NCBI RefSeq assembly: GCF_000012985.1
Contig: NC_007645.1
Location: 5,850,581 to 5,914,580, forward strand
Length of the DNA: 64,000 bases
Source: Hahella chejuensis KCTC 2396
Lineage (GTDB): Bacteria; Pseudomonadota; Gammaproteobacteria; Pseudomonadales; Oleiphilaceae
Reading direction: 5' to 3'
The notes beneath the pieces were generated by a model. The model saw nothing but the letters and a program-made list of their open reading frames with translations. It was not told the DNA's origin and did not search any database. Numbering within the stretch: position 1 is the first letter of the stretch; every line of letters starts with the position of its first letter. Below are positions 54,626-62,762 of the stretch, one piece after another. A program made the translations under genes and the position numbers.

Positions 54626-55762
54626 TCACAAAGACCGAGCCACTATCTCCTTCATAATCTCATTCGTGCCGGCGTAGATTTTTTGGACTCGCGAGTCGGC
54701 CCAGGCGCGGGCGATGGGGTATTCCCACATGTATCCGTAGCCGCCGTGGAGTTGGACGCATTCGTCCATGACTTTGCATTGCAGGTCGGTGGACCATTGT
54801 TTGAGCATGGCGGCGGTGGGAACGTCGAGTTTTTTGTCGAGGTGGAGTTCCAGGCAGCGGTCGAGGAAGACCCGACCTGCAGTGACTTCCGCTTTTAGCT
54901 CGGCGAGTTTGAAGCGGGTGTTTTGAAACGCCATGAGCGGTTTGCCGAAGGCGTTGCGTTCTTTGCAGTATTTGATGGTCAGGTCGAGGGCGGCTTCGCA
55001 GGCGGAAATTGCAGTGATGCCAACCAATAATCTTTCTTGCGGCAGTTCCTGCATCAGGGCGATAAATCCACTGTTTTCGGCGCCTAGCAGGTTTTCCATC
55101 GGCACCATGACATCCTGGAAGAACAGCTCAGAAGTGTCCTGAGCTTTCATGCCCACTTTTTCCAGATTCTTGCCCTTGCTGAAGCCTTTCCAGCTACTTT
55201 CCACCAAAAACAGACTGGTGCCTTTAGCGCCTGCTTTGGGGTCCGTCTTGGCGACGACAATTACCACATCGGCATGTTGCCCATTAGTGATAAAGGTTTT
55301 AGAGCCGTTCAGGACGTAATGGTCTCCGTTTTTAACCGCTGTGGTTTTCACACCCTGGAGATCAGAGCCTGCGCCGGGTTCCGTCATTGCGATGGCGGAC
55401 ACCATCTCCCCGGTCGCCATTTTGGAGAGGTAGTTTTTCTTTTGTGATTCGGTTCCATAGTGAAGGATATAGGGAGCCACAATATCCGAGTGCAGTCCGA
55501 AGCCAATACCGGATAACCCCAGATGGGAAATCTCTTCGGAGATAACCGCACTGAAGCGAAAGTCCACCCCAGAGCCACCGTATTCTTCCGGCATGGTGGG
55601 GCATAAATACCCCATCTCCCCCGCTTTATTCCATAACTGTCGATCCACCTGCCCGTCTTTTTCCCATTGCAAATGAAAAGGGGACGCTTCTTTTTCCAAA
55701 AACTTGCGGAAGGAATCTCTGAACTGTTCCAGGTCGCTATCGAAAAGTGCTCTCGGTATCAT
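54626..55762 (-). CDS. Acyl-CoA dehydrogenase
   Basis: 378 residues. FAD/substrate motifs AIAMTEPGAGSDLQGV and KTFITNGQHADV. The C-terminal catalytic Glu of YEGT is Ala (IYAGTNEIM), but Glu256 sits nine residues before the helix-G Tyr (ISACEAALDLTIKYC), the base position in long-chain and isovaleryl-CoA dehydrogenases. So it is probably active on long-chain or branched substrates. It is alone, with no other beta-oxidation gene adjacent, and divergent from a HugZ-like gene. Confidence 0.92.
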   Translation of the reverse strand: MIPRALFDSDLEQFRDSFRKFLEKEASPFHLQWEKDGQVDRQLWNKAGEMGYLCPTMPEEYGGSGVDFRFSAVISEEISHLGLSGIGFGLHSDIVAPYILHYGTESQKKNYLSKMATGEMVSAIAMTEPGAGSDLQGVKTTAVKNGDHYVLNGSKTFITNGQHADVVIVVAKTDPKAGAKGTSLFLVESSWKGFSKGKNLEKVGMKAQDTSELFFQDVMVPMENLLGAENSGFIALMQELPQERLLVGITAISACEAALDLTIKYCKERNAFGKPLMAFQNTRFKLAELKAEVTAGRVFLDRCLELHLDKKLDVPTAAMLKQWSTDLQCKVMDECVQLHGGYGYMWEYPIARAWADSRVQKIYAGTNEIMKEIVARSL

Positions 55763-55892
55763 GACCGTCTCCTGTTGTTATTCTGTGCGGAGGTTTCCAA
55801 TGGTGTGAATGTCAATTCAGTTTCGCAATTACGCCATACCCCACCAATAACGAAAAGTGTCATTTTGATTGACGAAAAGAGACAGTTTGCTC

Positions 55893-55909
55893 TCAGGCGA
55901 ATCGCCTGA
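55893..55909. promoter_or_regulatory. 17-bp palindrome upstream of the HugZ-like gene
   Basis: TCAGGCGA, central A, TCGCCTGA: perfect arms of 8. It lies 33 bases before the HugZ-like start. It does not resemble a Fur box. Candidate operator for an unknown regulator. Confidence 0.5.
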
Positions 55910-55941
55910 TTCGTCGTCATAACGGTAAGAGGAAGACTAAC

Positions 55942-56433
55942 TTGTCAACAGAGACGGAATCGCTACGGACGGAAATAGAGACGCTGATCGAGCGCTTTAA
56001 GACAGTGCAGTTCGCCTGCGTCAATGAAAGCAATGAACCACTGGCGAGCTATGCGCCATTCGTCCGTCATAATGGAGATTTTTACATCTACGTCAGCGCG
56101 CTGGCGCCCCACACGGCCTGTCTGAAAACGACTCCGACCGCGAGTCTGCTGTTTATAGAAGAGGAGCAGGTTAGTCGGAATCTATTCGCCAGATTAAGGT
56201 TGATACTGCAGTGCTCCGTAACGGAGGTCGGTCGCGATGGCCAGGATTATGAAACCATGCTCGACAGATTCGCCGACAAATTCGGCCCCACGATCGCCAT
56301 GCTGCGTCAATTGCCGGACTTTAGCTTATTGAGGATGGAGATCACCAGCGGTCGTTTTGTGAAAGGGTTTGGAGCCGCTTATAGCGTGACGGATAAAGCC
56401 TTTAACCAGCTCCAACAAGTCACAGGGAAATAG
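55942..56433 (+). CDS. HugZ-like heme-utilisation protein (PNP-oxidase-like fold)
   Basis: 163 residues with the split-barrel flavin-binding fold of HugZ/HutZ proteins: LIERFKTVQFACVNESNEPLASYAPFV, LLFIEEEQVSRNLFARLRLIL, and LRMEITSGRFVKGFGAAY with the family's C-terminal GRFVxGFG motif. HugZ relatives bind or degrade heme and help iron supply; that role is inferred. The start codon is TTG with AAGAGGAAG upstream. No heme transporter adjoins it. Confidence 0.85.
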   Translation: MSTETESLRTEIETLIERFKTVQFACVNESNEPLASYAPFVRHNGDFYIYVSALAPHTACLKTTPTASLLFIEEEQVSRNLFARLRLILQCSVTEVGRDGQDYETMLDRFADKFGPTIAMLRQLPDFSLLRMEITSGRFVKGFGAAYSVTDKAFNQLQQVTGK

Positions 56434-56470
56434 AGGGATGCATATCGCCGCTATTTCCCTTGCGGGCGGA

Positions 56471-56797
56471 TTAAAGCTTTTCTTTCATTACCCAGCCGCC
56501 AGAACCTTTAACGTAATCTTTAGGACCGGCTTTCTCTATCAGCAACTTGCCGGCTAATTTACCGACTTCGTCTACAGAGATGCCGCGCTCCGCAGCAATT
56601 TTTGCGTACTTCTTGCTACGTTTGTCGTTGGTTTCCAACACCAGCGCGTTGACCTCCGCGCCAGATTTGACTGCGCCCAAATAGCCGTCAGCCTGTTCGC
56701 CGACCAAGCCCTTTGCTTTGGCTTCGTCTAAATCCAACGCCCATGCGGGCATACTGACAAACAAACTACAAAATAAAGCCAGAATGATCTTTTTCAT
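56471..56797 (-). CDS. ydbL: YdbL-family periplasmic protein (DUF1318)
   Basis: Start at 56797 (MKKIILALF); 108 residues with a signal peptide ending at PAWALDL. The mature part has LDEAKAKGLVGEQADGYLG, the DUF1318 hallmark, and ends SGGWVMKEKL. In Escherichia coli YdbL helps the YdbH-YnbE intermembrane bridge assemble. It is third in the ydbH-ynbE-ydbL order, here on the minus strand. It is convergent with the HugZ-like gene. Confidence 0.9.
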   Translation of the reverse strand: MKKIILALFCSLFVSMPAWALDLDEAKAKGLVGEQADGYLGAVKSGAEVNALVLETNDKRSKKYAKIAAERGISVDEVGKLAGKLLIEKAGPKDYVKGSGGWVMKEKL

Positions 56798-56874
56798 ACA
56801 GAAATCCTCTCTCGCGCCTCTACACACAGGTATGCGGTCGTTTGGTTACTTTTATCGCAACGTAGGGGCGCTGC

Positions 56875-57066
56875 TTAGAACAAATCATCTTCTTCGGAAA
56901 AGAGCTTCTCAAGATCCTTCTCTACTTTCACCCTGATCTCATGCTCAATTTTTACATTGAGGTTTATCGTGATGGGCTTGTCAGGCACCGCCACTTCAAC
57001 CCTTGGAGCGCATGCGACGATAAGCGGCAAGCATAACGCACACAATATTGAGTTTTTAGTATTCAT
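56875..57066 (-). CDS. ynbE: YnbE-family lipoprotein
   Basis: 63 residues. Start at 57066 (MNTKNSI), as the preceding codon is TTG. Lipobox LIVAC gives an N-terminal Cys; the mature region reads APRVEVAVPDKPITINLNV followed by KIEHEIRVKVEKDLEKLF, the YnbE signature. It is an outer-membrane lipoprotein that binds the C-terminus of YdbH by beta-strand augmentation. Same strand and gene order as in enterobacteria. Confidence 0.92.
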   Translation of the reverse strand: MNTKNSILCALCLPLIVACAPRVEVAVPDKPITINLNVKIEHEIRVKVEKDLEKLFSEEDDLF

Positions 57067-57140
57067 CAAATAACTAAGCCTTATTTACTTCAGTTAACTA
57101 TAGCAACCGTAGCTGAACATAAACTGAACTGTCGCTACGG

Positions 57141-59642
57141 TTAATAAGTCCCTTTTTCCAACTTTTTCTGAATAGAGCCAGGGACCAATATGCTCCGCAG
57201 ATTATCAATAATATTGGTTTGCAGATTAACGTTCAGCGCAATAGGTGCGCCGGAGTACCGTTTGTTCGCACTCTTGCCCGCGAGTTGAATGTCGAACAAC
57301 AGAACCCCATTCTGTTGGTAATCCACACGACTGACCAGAGAATTGTAGTTAAAGTTCTCCAGCGCATCGACAGCAAACTGCAGACTGGGGTTGGCGGCGC
57401 TGAGCGCGCGCCAATAGTCCACATCCACCAGATTTATCGAGCCTGACGACTGTGCGGCGATGCGGCCGTTGTTGGCGGTGACGCCGCCATCTTTTATGGA
57501 GATAGGCAACAGTCCGGCAATGCGGCCGCTGGCTTTAATTTTATCGCTTTCCAGTGCAACCAGCTTACCCAGATCCAGATTGGAGACTTCCACCCACAAA
57601 TCAGAATGGGTCAACGGGCATTGCACTTTCGCCGGTTGCACCAGCCTTGCCTTGCCATCAAACAGACCAACGGATGCGCGCTCCAGCTGCAGATCGCAAT
57701 TGAGTCCTTTGGCGAAATCCACCCGCCCGGAAACATCGATCGCCGCCTCCGTGGCCTGCATCATATCAGAGGCTTCCACTGAGTTGATCGCAAGTCGCAG
57801 CGGCTGGTTAAAAGTTGCGTCTTGGCCGGTAAACTGAAGGTCTGTCGTCAAGCTTAAGCCTTTAGCTTTGATTTCCTCATAGGTCGCTCCCCAATTGGAC
57901 AGCGCGACATTAGCGCGACCGTCAATCGCCAGGGCGTCTTTCATTGTCCAATTCACCGCTCCGCGGACGGAGACTGTTCCGAGGCTGAGCGTCAGCGCCT
58001 CAGGAAATGAAGCGATGAACGATTTAACGAAGTTGAAGTTGGTCGGCTTGCCTTCGACATCATAAGACAGCCAGCCTTTTCTCTCCGCCGGACGATAAAT
58101 GATTTCCAGCGGGCTGCTCAGCCCTAACGTTTTCAACTGCGCTTTATCTACAGCGATGCGCTTATCGTCCGCTTTGATCCGGCCCGTAAAGGCCACTTCC
58201 GCATTTCGCCCCTGGTGGGACAGGTTGATTTTAGCCTTGGCGTCCGTAGCCAGGTTCCAGGAAAACGCCGGTTTACCCCGGCCGGGCTGAGTTTCTTGGC
58301 CCCCTGTATTGATCGTCAAAGCGGTTTTCCCAAACTCTATGCTTCCATCTTTGAGCTCCATCGACGCCTCCTGAAACGACCAGCCGCTCCATGCGATACG
58401 CGCGCCCTTATTGAGACTTACCTGCATGTCCGCCCCTAACTTCACATGCCCCTCCAGCGCCACCTCGACCTTCTGCGGATACTGTGGGTCGTTCAGCGTC
58501 GCGTCGGTTTGCAGAGCCATGGACACCGTCTTTGTAGCGGCGGCGTATTGCAGCGTGGCCTTCGCATTGAGTTGAGGCTCAGTGGCTGACGCAGGTTTGG
58601 AATGCAGCTCCAGCTTCAGTGCGTCAGGGCAACTTGGCTCCGCCGACAGTTGTTCACATCGCACCGCCTCCAGCGTCCTTACCCGCCATGACAAAGGCAA
58701 GGATTGTGCAGACTCCGGCCATTGCGGAACATCCACCAGAACCGTCGATGGCTGGATAACAGCAACCTCTGGAGCCATCGCCCCAGTGAGTTCAATTTCC
58801 GTCTCACCGGATACCCGAATATTCTGCTGGACCAGTTGTGTTTGGAACGTCGGCTTGATGTTGAACGACCAGGGAGTACTACCTACGACATCCGGAAACG
58901 TCAATTCAAAGCCTCCGGACGTCTGTAACGAGGTTATCGGCTCTTGCGGCATACGAATCGCCGCCAGCAACGCCGACCAGTCCGCTGAATGCTCTCCTGT
59001 AAAACGCCAGGCGCCGTCATCGCCCAATTCTCCTTTAGCGGTCAACGTCATGCGTTGATCACTCGCCAGACTGAGAGAGAGAGACGTGGGCGCCATCCAG
59101 TTTAACGTCAAGGACATGGGGGCATCCTGATACTGGGTTTGAATCTGTAAATCCAGCCCTTCCGGTGTGCGCTCCAAAGACAGGCTCGCGGTCAGCGTCT
59201 GCTCGCCAGCAGGCGCTTGCAACTGCTCCACTTCAACCGTAATAAAGGGAATACGCTGCGCCACGCTGTATAACAAGGCGCTCACCGCCACCGGCGCGCT
59301 TTGCTCCCCAGCCGCCTTCGTCGCTGGCGTATAGACGATTCGCTGCGCTTTCGCAGTCAGTGATTCTTCAATTTTTTGGCAACAGCGCCAGCCGATTTTA
59401 ACGTCTTCCCCATAAATGATTGCGCCACCGTCCAGGCCAAGTTCGACCTCCCGTAAGCGCCAGCCGCCCCATCCGGGACGACCAATTTCCAGCTTGCGGA
59501 TATCCACGCCCGCGCGGCCAGCCAGCTCCTGCGCCAGAGGGGGCAGCCATTGCGGCGCAAACCACCAGGCCACTCCTGTCAGAATGCAGAGCGCCAGCAA
59601 GGTGATCAGGCCGCCCCACGTCAGTCGCTTGCGCCACGTCAT
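57141..59642 (-). CDS. ydbH: YdbH, AsmA-like intermembrane lipid transport protein
   Basis: 833 residues. A single N-terminal membrane helix (about 10-30, LITLLALCILTGVAWWF) is followed by a long beta-strand-rich repeat-like periplasmic region typical of AsmA-like proteins. The C-terminal part (about 690-833, ISIKDGGVTANNGRIAAQSSG) is the dicarboxylate-like YdbH segment that contacts YnbE. With TamB and YhdP, YdbH carries phospholipids to the outer membrane. The stop is 74 bp from the ynbE start; upstream the DUF815 gene ends 3 bp before the ATG on the opposite side of the operon, so co-transcription with it is likely. Confidence 0.88.
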   Translation of the reverse strand: MTWRKRLTWGGLITLLALCILTGVAWWFAPQWLPPLAQELAGRAGVDIRKLEIGRPGWGGWRLREVELGLDGGAIIYGEDVKIGWRCCQKIEESLTAKAQRIVYTPATKAAGEQSAPVAVSALLYSVAQRIPFITVEVEQLQAPAGEQTLTASLSLERTPEGLDLQIQTQYQDAPMSLTLNWMAPTSLSLSLASDQRMTLTAKGELGDDGAWRFTGEHSADWSALLAAIRMPQEPITSLQTSGGFELTFPDVVGSTPWSFNIKPTFQTQLVQQNIRVSGETEIELTGAMAPEVAVIQPSTVLVDVPQWPESAQSLPLSWRVRTLEAVRCEQLSAEPSCPDALKLELHSKPASATEPQLNAKATLQYAAATKTVSMALQTDATLNDPQYPQKVEVALEGHVKLGADMQVSLNKGARIAWSGWSFQEASMELKDGSIEFGKTALTINTGGQETQPGRGKPAFSWNLATDAKAKINLSHQGRNAEVAFTGRIKADDKRIAVDKAQLKTLGLSSPLEIIYRPAERKGWLSYDVEGKPTNFNFVKSFIASFPEALTLSLGTVSVRGAVNWTMKDALAIDGRANVALSNWGATYEEIKAKGLSLTTDLQFTGQDATFNQPLRLAINSVEASDMMQATEAAIDVSGRVDFAKGLNCDLQLERASVGLFDGKARLVQPAKVQCPLTHSDLWVEVSNLDLGKLVALESDKIKASGRIAGLLPISIKDGGVTANNGRIAAQSSGSINLVDVDYWRALSAANPSLQFAVDALENFNYNSLVSRVDYQQNGVLLFDIQLAGKSANKRYSGAPIALNVNLQTNIIDNLRSILVPGSIQKKLEKGTY

Positions 59643-59645
59643 CGA

Positions 59646-60407
59646 TTAGTTTTCGCTATGCTGTTTGAAAAATTGATACGCGACGCGACCACTGCGGCCG
59701 CCTCGGGAGGTGGCGAACTGAATGGCCAGTCTGTGCAGCGCCTCGCGGTCGCCGGTATAGTCATGAAAGTAGTGATCGATAATATCCAGATAACTGTCCT
59801 GGTTGAATGGATAAAAAGAGAGCCACAAGCCAAAACGATCCGACAGGGAAACTTTTTCCTCTACCGAATCCCCTTGGTGAATTTCATTGTTGACCATCTT
59901 GGCTTCGAGGTTTTCCGACATGTACTCGGGCATCAGGTGGCGGCGATTTGAGGTGGCGTAGATCAACACATTTTTCGGCGGCAATTCAATAGAGCCTTCC
60001 AGTACGCTTTTCAGGACTTTATAGGTCTTCTCTCCTGCTTCAAACGACAAGTCATCGCAAAAAATGATAAAGCGTTGGGGCAAGTCGCGCACTTCATCGA
60101 CAATTTCCGGCAGGTAAATCAGATCGTCTTTATCCACCTCGATAACACGCAGTCCCTGGGGAAAATATTCATTCAGCATCGCCTTGATCAGCGAAGATTT
60201 GCCTGTGCCGCGGGAGCCCCACAACAGAGCGTTATTAGCTGGTTTTCCCGCCAGAAAGCGCTCCGTGTTCCTCTGTAGCGCGGCTTTCTGGCGATCCACA
60301 TTAAGTAGTTCATTGAATCGAATGGGATCAATTTCACGGACCGCGCGGAGACTTCCTTTAAATTGACGCCAGATTGCGGCGGGAGTGACGTTCCAATCAA
60401 TACTCAT
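59646..60407 (-). CDS. DUF815-family P-loop ATPase
   Basis: 253 residues. Walker A GSRGTGKSSLIKAML (about 66-80), Walker B FIIFCDDLSFE, and sensor region LIYATSNRRHLMPEYM, typical of DUF815 AAA+-type proteins. The C-terminus (SRGGRSGRVAYQFFKQH) is also conserved. Cellular role unknown. It sits just upstream of ydbH with a 3-bp gap and downstream of ubiX, so it may be part of a longer minus-strand unit mpl-ubiX-DUF815-ydbH-ynbE-ydbL. Confidence 0.9.
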   Translation of the reverse strand: MSIDWNVTPAAIWRQFKGSLRAVREIDPIRFNELLNVDRQKAALQRNTERFLAGKPANNALLWGSRGTGKSSLIKAMLNEYFPQGLRVIEVDKDDLIYLPEIVDEVRDLPQRFIIFCDDLSFEAGEKTYKVLKSVLEGSIELPPKNVLIYATSNRRHLMPEYMSENLEAKMVNNEIHQGDSVEEKVSLSDRFGLWLSFYPFNQDSYLDIIDHYFHDYTGDREALHRLAIQFATSRGGRSGRVAYQFFKQHSEN

Positions 60408-60455
60408 AATGCTGCTCGCAATATTTGATTTTTAAATACAGACGGGCGACGAGGA

Positions 60456-61094
60456 TCAGGAATCGTCGCCGCCGGGAGTCGAGGAGGTCCTGCCCCACGC
60501 AGGAGTCAGATCCTGGTCAATGCCGAGGTGATTCAGAATGCGGGCGACGATGAAATCGATCATCTGCTCGACGGATTCCGGCTTGTGATAAAAGCCCGGT
60601 GAAGCAGGCAGTATAGTGACGCCCATTTGCGAGAGCTTCAGCATATTCTCCAGCTGCACCGTAGAGTAAGGACTCTCTCTCGGCACCAGAATCAGCTGTT
60701 TGCGCTCTTTCAGCACAACATCCGCCGCACGTTCAATCAGATTATTGCTGGCGCCGGTGGCGATAGCGGACAAGGTTCCCGTGCTGCAGGGGCACACCAC
60801 CATTCTGGCCGGCGAGCCCGACCCGGAGGCGACCGGTGACATCCAGTCCTCTTTACCGAATACGCGCAACTGCCCGGGCGCTGCGCCAAACTCCCCAGTC
60901 AACGCCTGCTCCAGCTTCGCCGCCTGACCAGGCAGTTTGATATCCGCTTCCACGCTGGCGACCACATAAGCCGCCTTCGACACCATCAAATAAACCTGAT
61001 GCTGTTTTTGCAGCAACACCTGCAACAAACGCCAGCCGTACTGAAAGCCGGAGGCGCCGGTAATCGCGACAGTAATTGGCTCGTTAAAGCTCAC
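60456..61094 (-). CDS. ubiX: Flavin prenyltransferase UbiX
   Basis: 212 residues. N-terminal [15 protein letters not shown] binds [40 protein letters not shown] and [16 protein letters not shown] are the UbiX/Pad1 motifs. It prenylates FMN for the decarboxylase UbiD in ubiquinone synthesis. The ATG overlaps the mpl stop (ATGA). About 20 residues extend beyond the usual end. Confidence 0.93.
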   Translation of the reverse strand: MSFNEPITVAITGASGFQYGWRLLQVLLQKQHQVYLMVSKAAYVVASVEADIKLPGQAAKLEQALTGEFGAAPGQLRVFGKEDWMSPVASGSGSPARMVVCPCSTGTLSAIATGASNNLIERAADVVLKERKQLILVPRESPYSTVQLENMLKLSQMGVTILPASPGFYHKPESVEQMIDFIVARILNHLGIDQDLTPAWGRTSSTPGGDDS

Positions 61095-62464
61095 GACGAC
61101 ACCGCCTCCTCCTCGGCGAGCATGCTTTTCAGCTTCGCAGGCAGGCCGGCGAAACCGCCATTGCTCATCAGTACGATATGGGCAGGCCCTTTTACGTCGG
61201 CAAGCAGACGCGTGATTTCATCAACCTTATCCACAATCTGGTGTTTGGGGGGGGCATTGCGCACAGCGTCATCAAGCCATTCGTAGCCGTCCAGATTGGC
61301 CCAGATCACATGATCGGCCAGTTCCGCAGACGCCAATAGCGTGTCCCGGTGCACGCCCATTTTCATGGTATTGGAGCGGGGTTCGATAATCGCCCAGATT
61401 GGCGCATCGCCCACACGCTTACGCAATCCTTCCAGGGTCAATTGAATTGCCGTGGGATGATGAGCGAAATCATCGTAGGCGGCCACTCCGTTGCGCTCGC
61501 CCAGTTTTTCCAGACGACGCTTGACCCCGGGAAAGGCGGACAGCGCGGGAATAGCGTTCTGTGGGCGAATGCCGATATGACGCGCCGCCAGCAAGGTCGC
61601 CAACGCATTCTGTACGTTGTGGGCGCCGCTCATGCCCCACTCCACAATGCCGCATGACTCGCCGTTTAAAAACACTTCGAAACGACTGCCGTCTTCCGCC
61701 AGACACTCGGCCCGAATATCCGCCTGAGCATCGCTCAGAGAGAAAGTCTGCCGCGGCGACCACAATCCCATCGCCAGCGTCTCCTCAACAGCAGGCGTCT
61801 GCGTGGGCGTAATCACCAGCCCCTGGCGCGGCACAGTGCGCACGACATGGTGAAACTGGCGTTGAATATCGCCGAGATCGCGGAAGATATCCGCGTGATC
61901 AAATTCCATGTTGTTGATGATCAACGTGCGGGGACGGTAGTGAATGAATTTGGAGCGTTTGTCGAAAAAAGCGCTGTCGTATTCGTCCGCTTCGATGACG
62001 AAAAAAGAGGTGTCTCCCAGTCTGGCCGAAACATCAAAACCTTGGGAAACGCCGCCGATCAGAAACCCTGGAGCCAGTCCCGCTTGCTCCAGCACCCAGG
62101 CCAGCATGCTGGTGGTGGTGGTTTTGCCGTGAGTGCCGGCCACCGCCAGCACCCAGCGCTCCTGCAATACGTGCTCCGCCAGCCATTGTGGACCGCTGGT
62201 GTATGGCAGGCCTTTATCCAGAACATACTCCACCAACGGGTTACCCCGGCTCATGGCGTTGCCGACAATAATAAGGTCGGGCTTGGGATCAAGGTGGGAT
62301 GGATCATATCCCTCGCGCAATTCAATTCCCTGCGCCATCAGCTGCGTGCTCATGGGAGGATATACATTCTTGTCGGACCCGCTGACCTTGTATCCCATTT
62401 CCTTGGCGAGCAACGCCAGGCTACCCATGAAAGTCCCGCAAATGCCTAGTATGTGTACATGCAT
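61091..62464 (-). CDS. mpl: UDP-N-acetylmuramate:L-alanyl-gamma-D-glutamyl-meso-diaminopimelate ligase
   Basis: 457 residues of the Mur ligase family. N-terminal [17 protein letters not shown] nucleotide-binding part, ATP loop [29 protein letters not shown] and [18 protein letters not shown]. Mpl reattaches recycled murein tripeptide to UDP-MurNAc. The stop overlaps the ubiX start. Confidence 0.95.
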   Translation of the reverse strand: MHVHILGICGTFMGSLALLAKEMGYKVSGSDKNVYPPMSTQLMAQGIELREGYDPSHLDPKPDLIIVGNAMSRGNPLVEYVLDKGLPYTSGPQWLAEHVLQERWVLAVAGTHGKTTTTSMLAWVLEQAGLAPGFLIGGVSQGFDVSARLGDTSFFVIEADEYDSAFFDKRSKFIHYRPRTLIINNMEFDHADIFRDLGDIQRQFHHVVRTVPRQGLVITPTQTPAVEETLAMGLWSPRQTFSLSDAQADIRAECLAEDGSRFEVFLNGESCGIVEWGMSGAHNVQNALATLLAARHIGIRPQNAIPALSAFPGVKRRLEKLGERNGVAAYDDFAHHPTAIQLTLEGLRKRVGDAPIWAIIEPRSNTMKMGVHRDTLLASAELADHVIWANLDGYEWLDDAVRNAPPKHQIVDKVDEITRLLADVKGPAHIVLMSNGGFAGLPAKLKSMLAEEEAVSS

Positions 62465-62762
62465 GTTTCTTGCTAATCGCTATCTTTTAATCTGTGAAAA
62501 GAATCAGTGTCTCATCCGTCCGACCGTCAACGCAGGCGGTCTGTTTGGCGCAGATTGCGAATTGAACGTCAGAAAACTGAGCTTCGGGCGCATATCGGTC
62601 AATTATTACTGACGGGTTCCCTAAGCGCCAGCGCCGAACCGGAAATGGCCCTATCTATTGAGTAAATTTAAGAAAATATCGTGGCGGTGTGTGGAGACAT
62701 GAAAATAGCATTAAACTCGCGTATGATTCGCGCCCATAAGACGACGAGAGGCGACAACGAAT

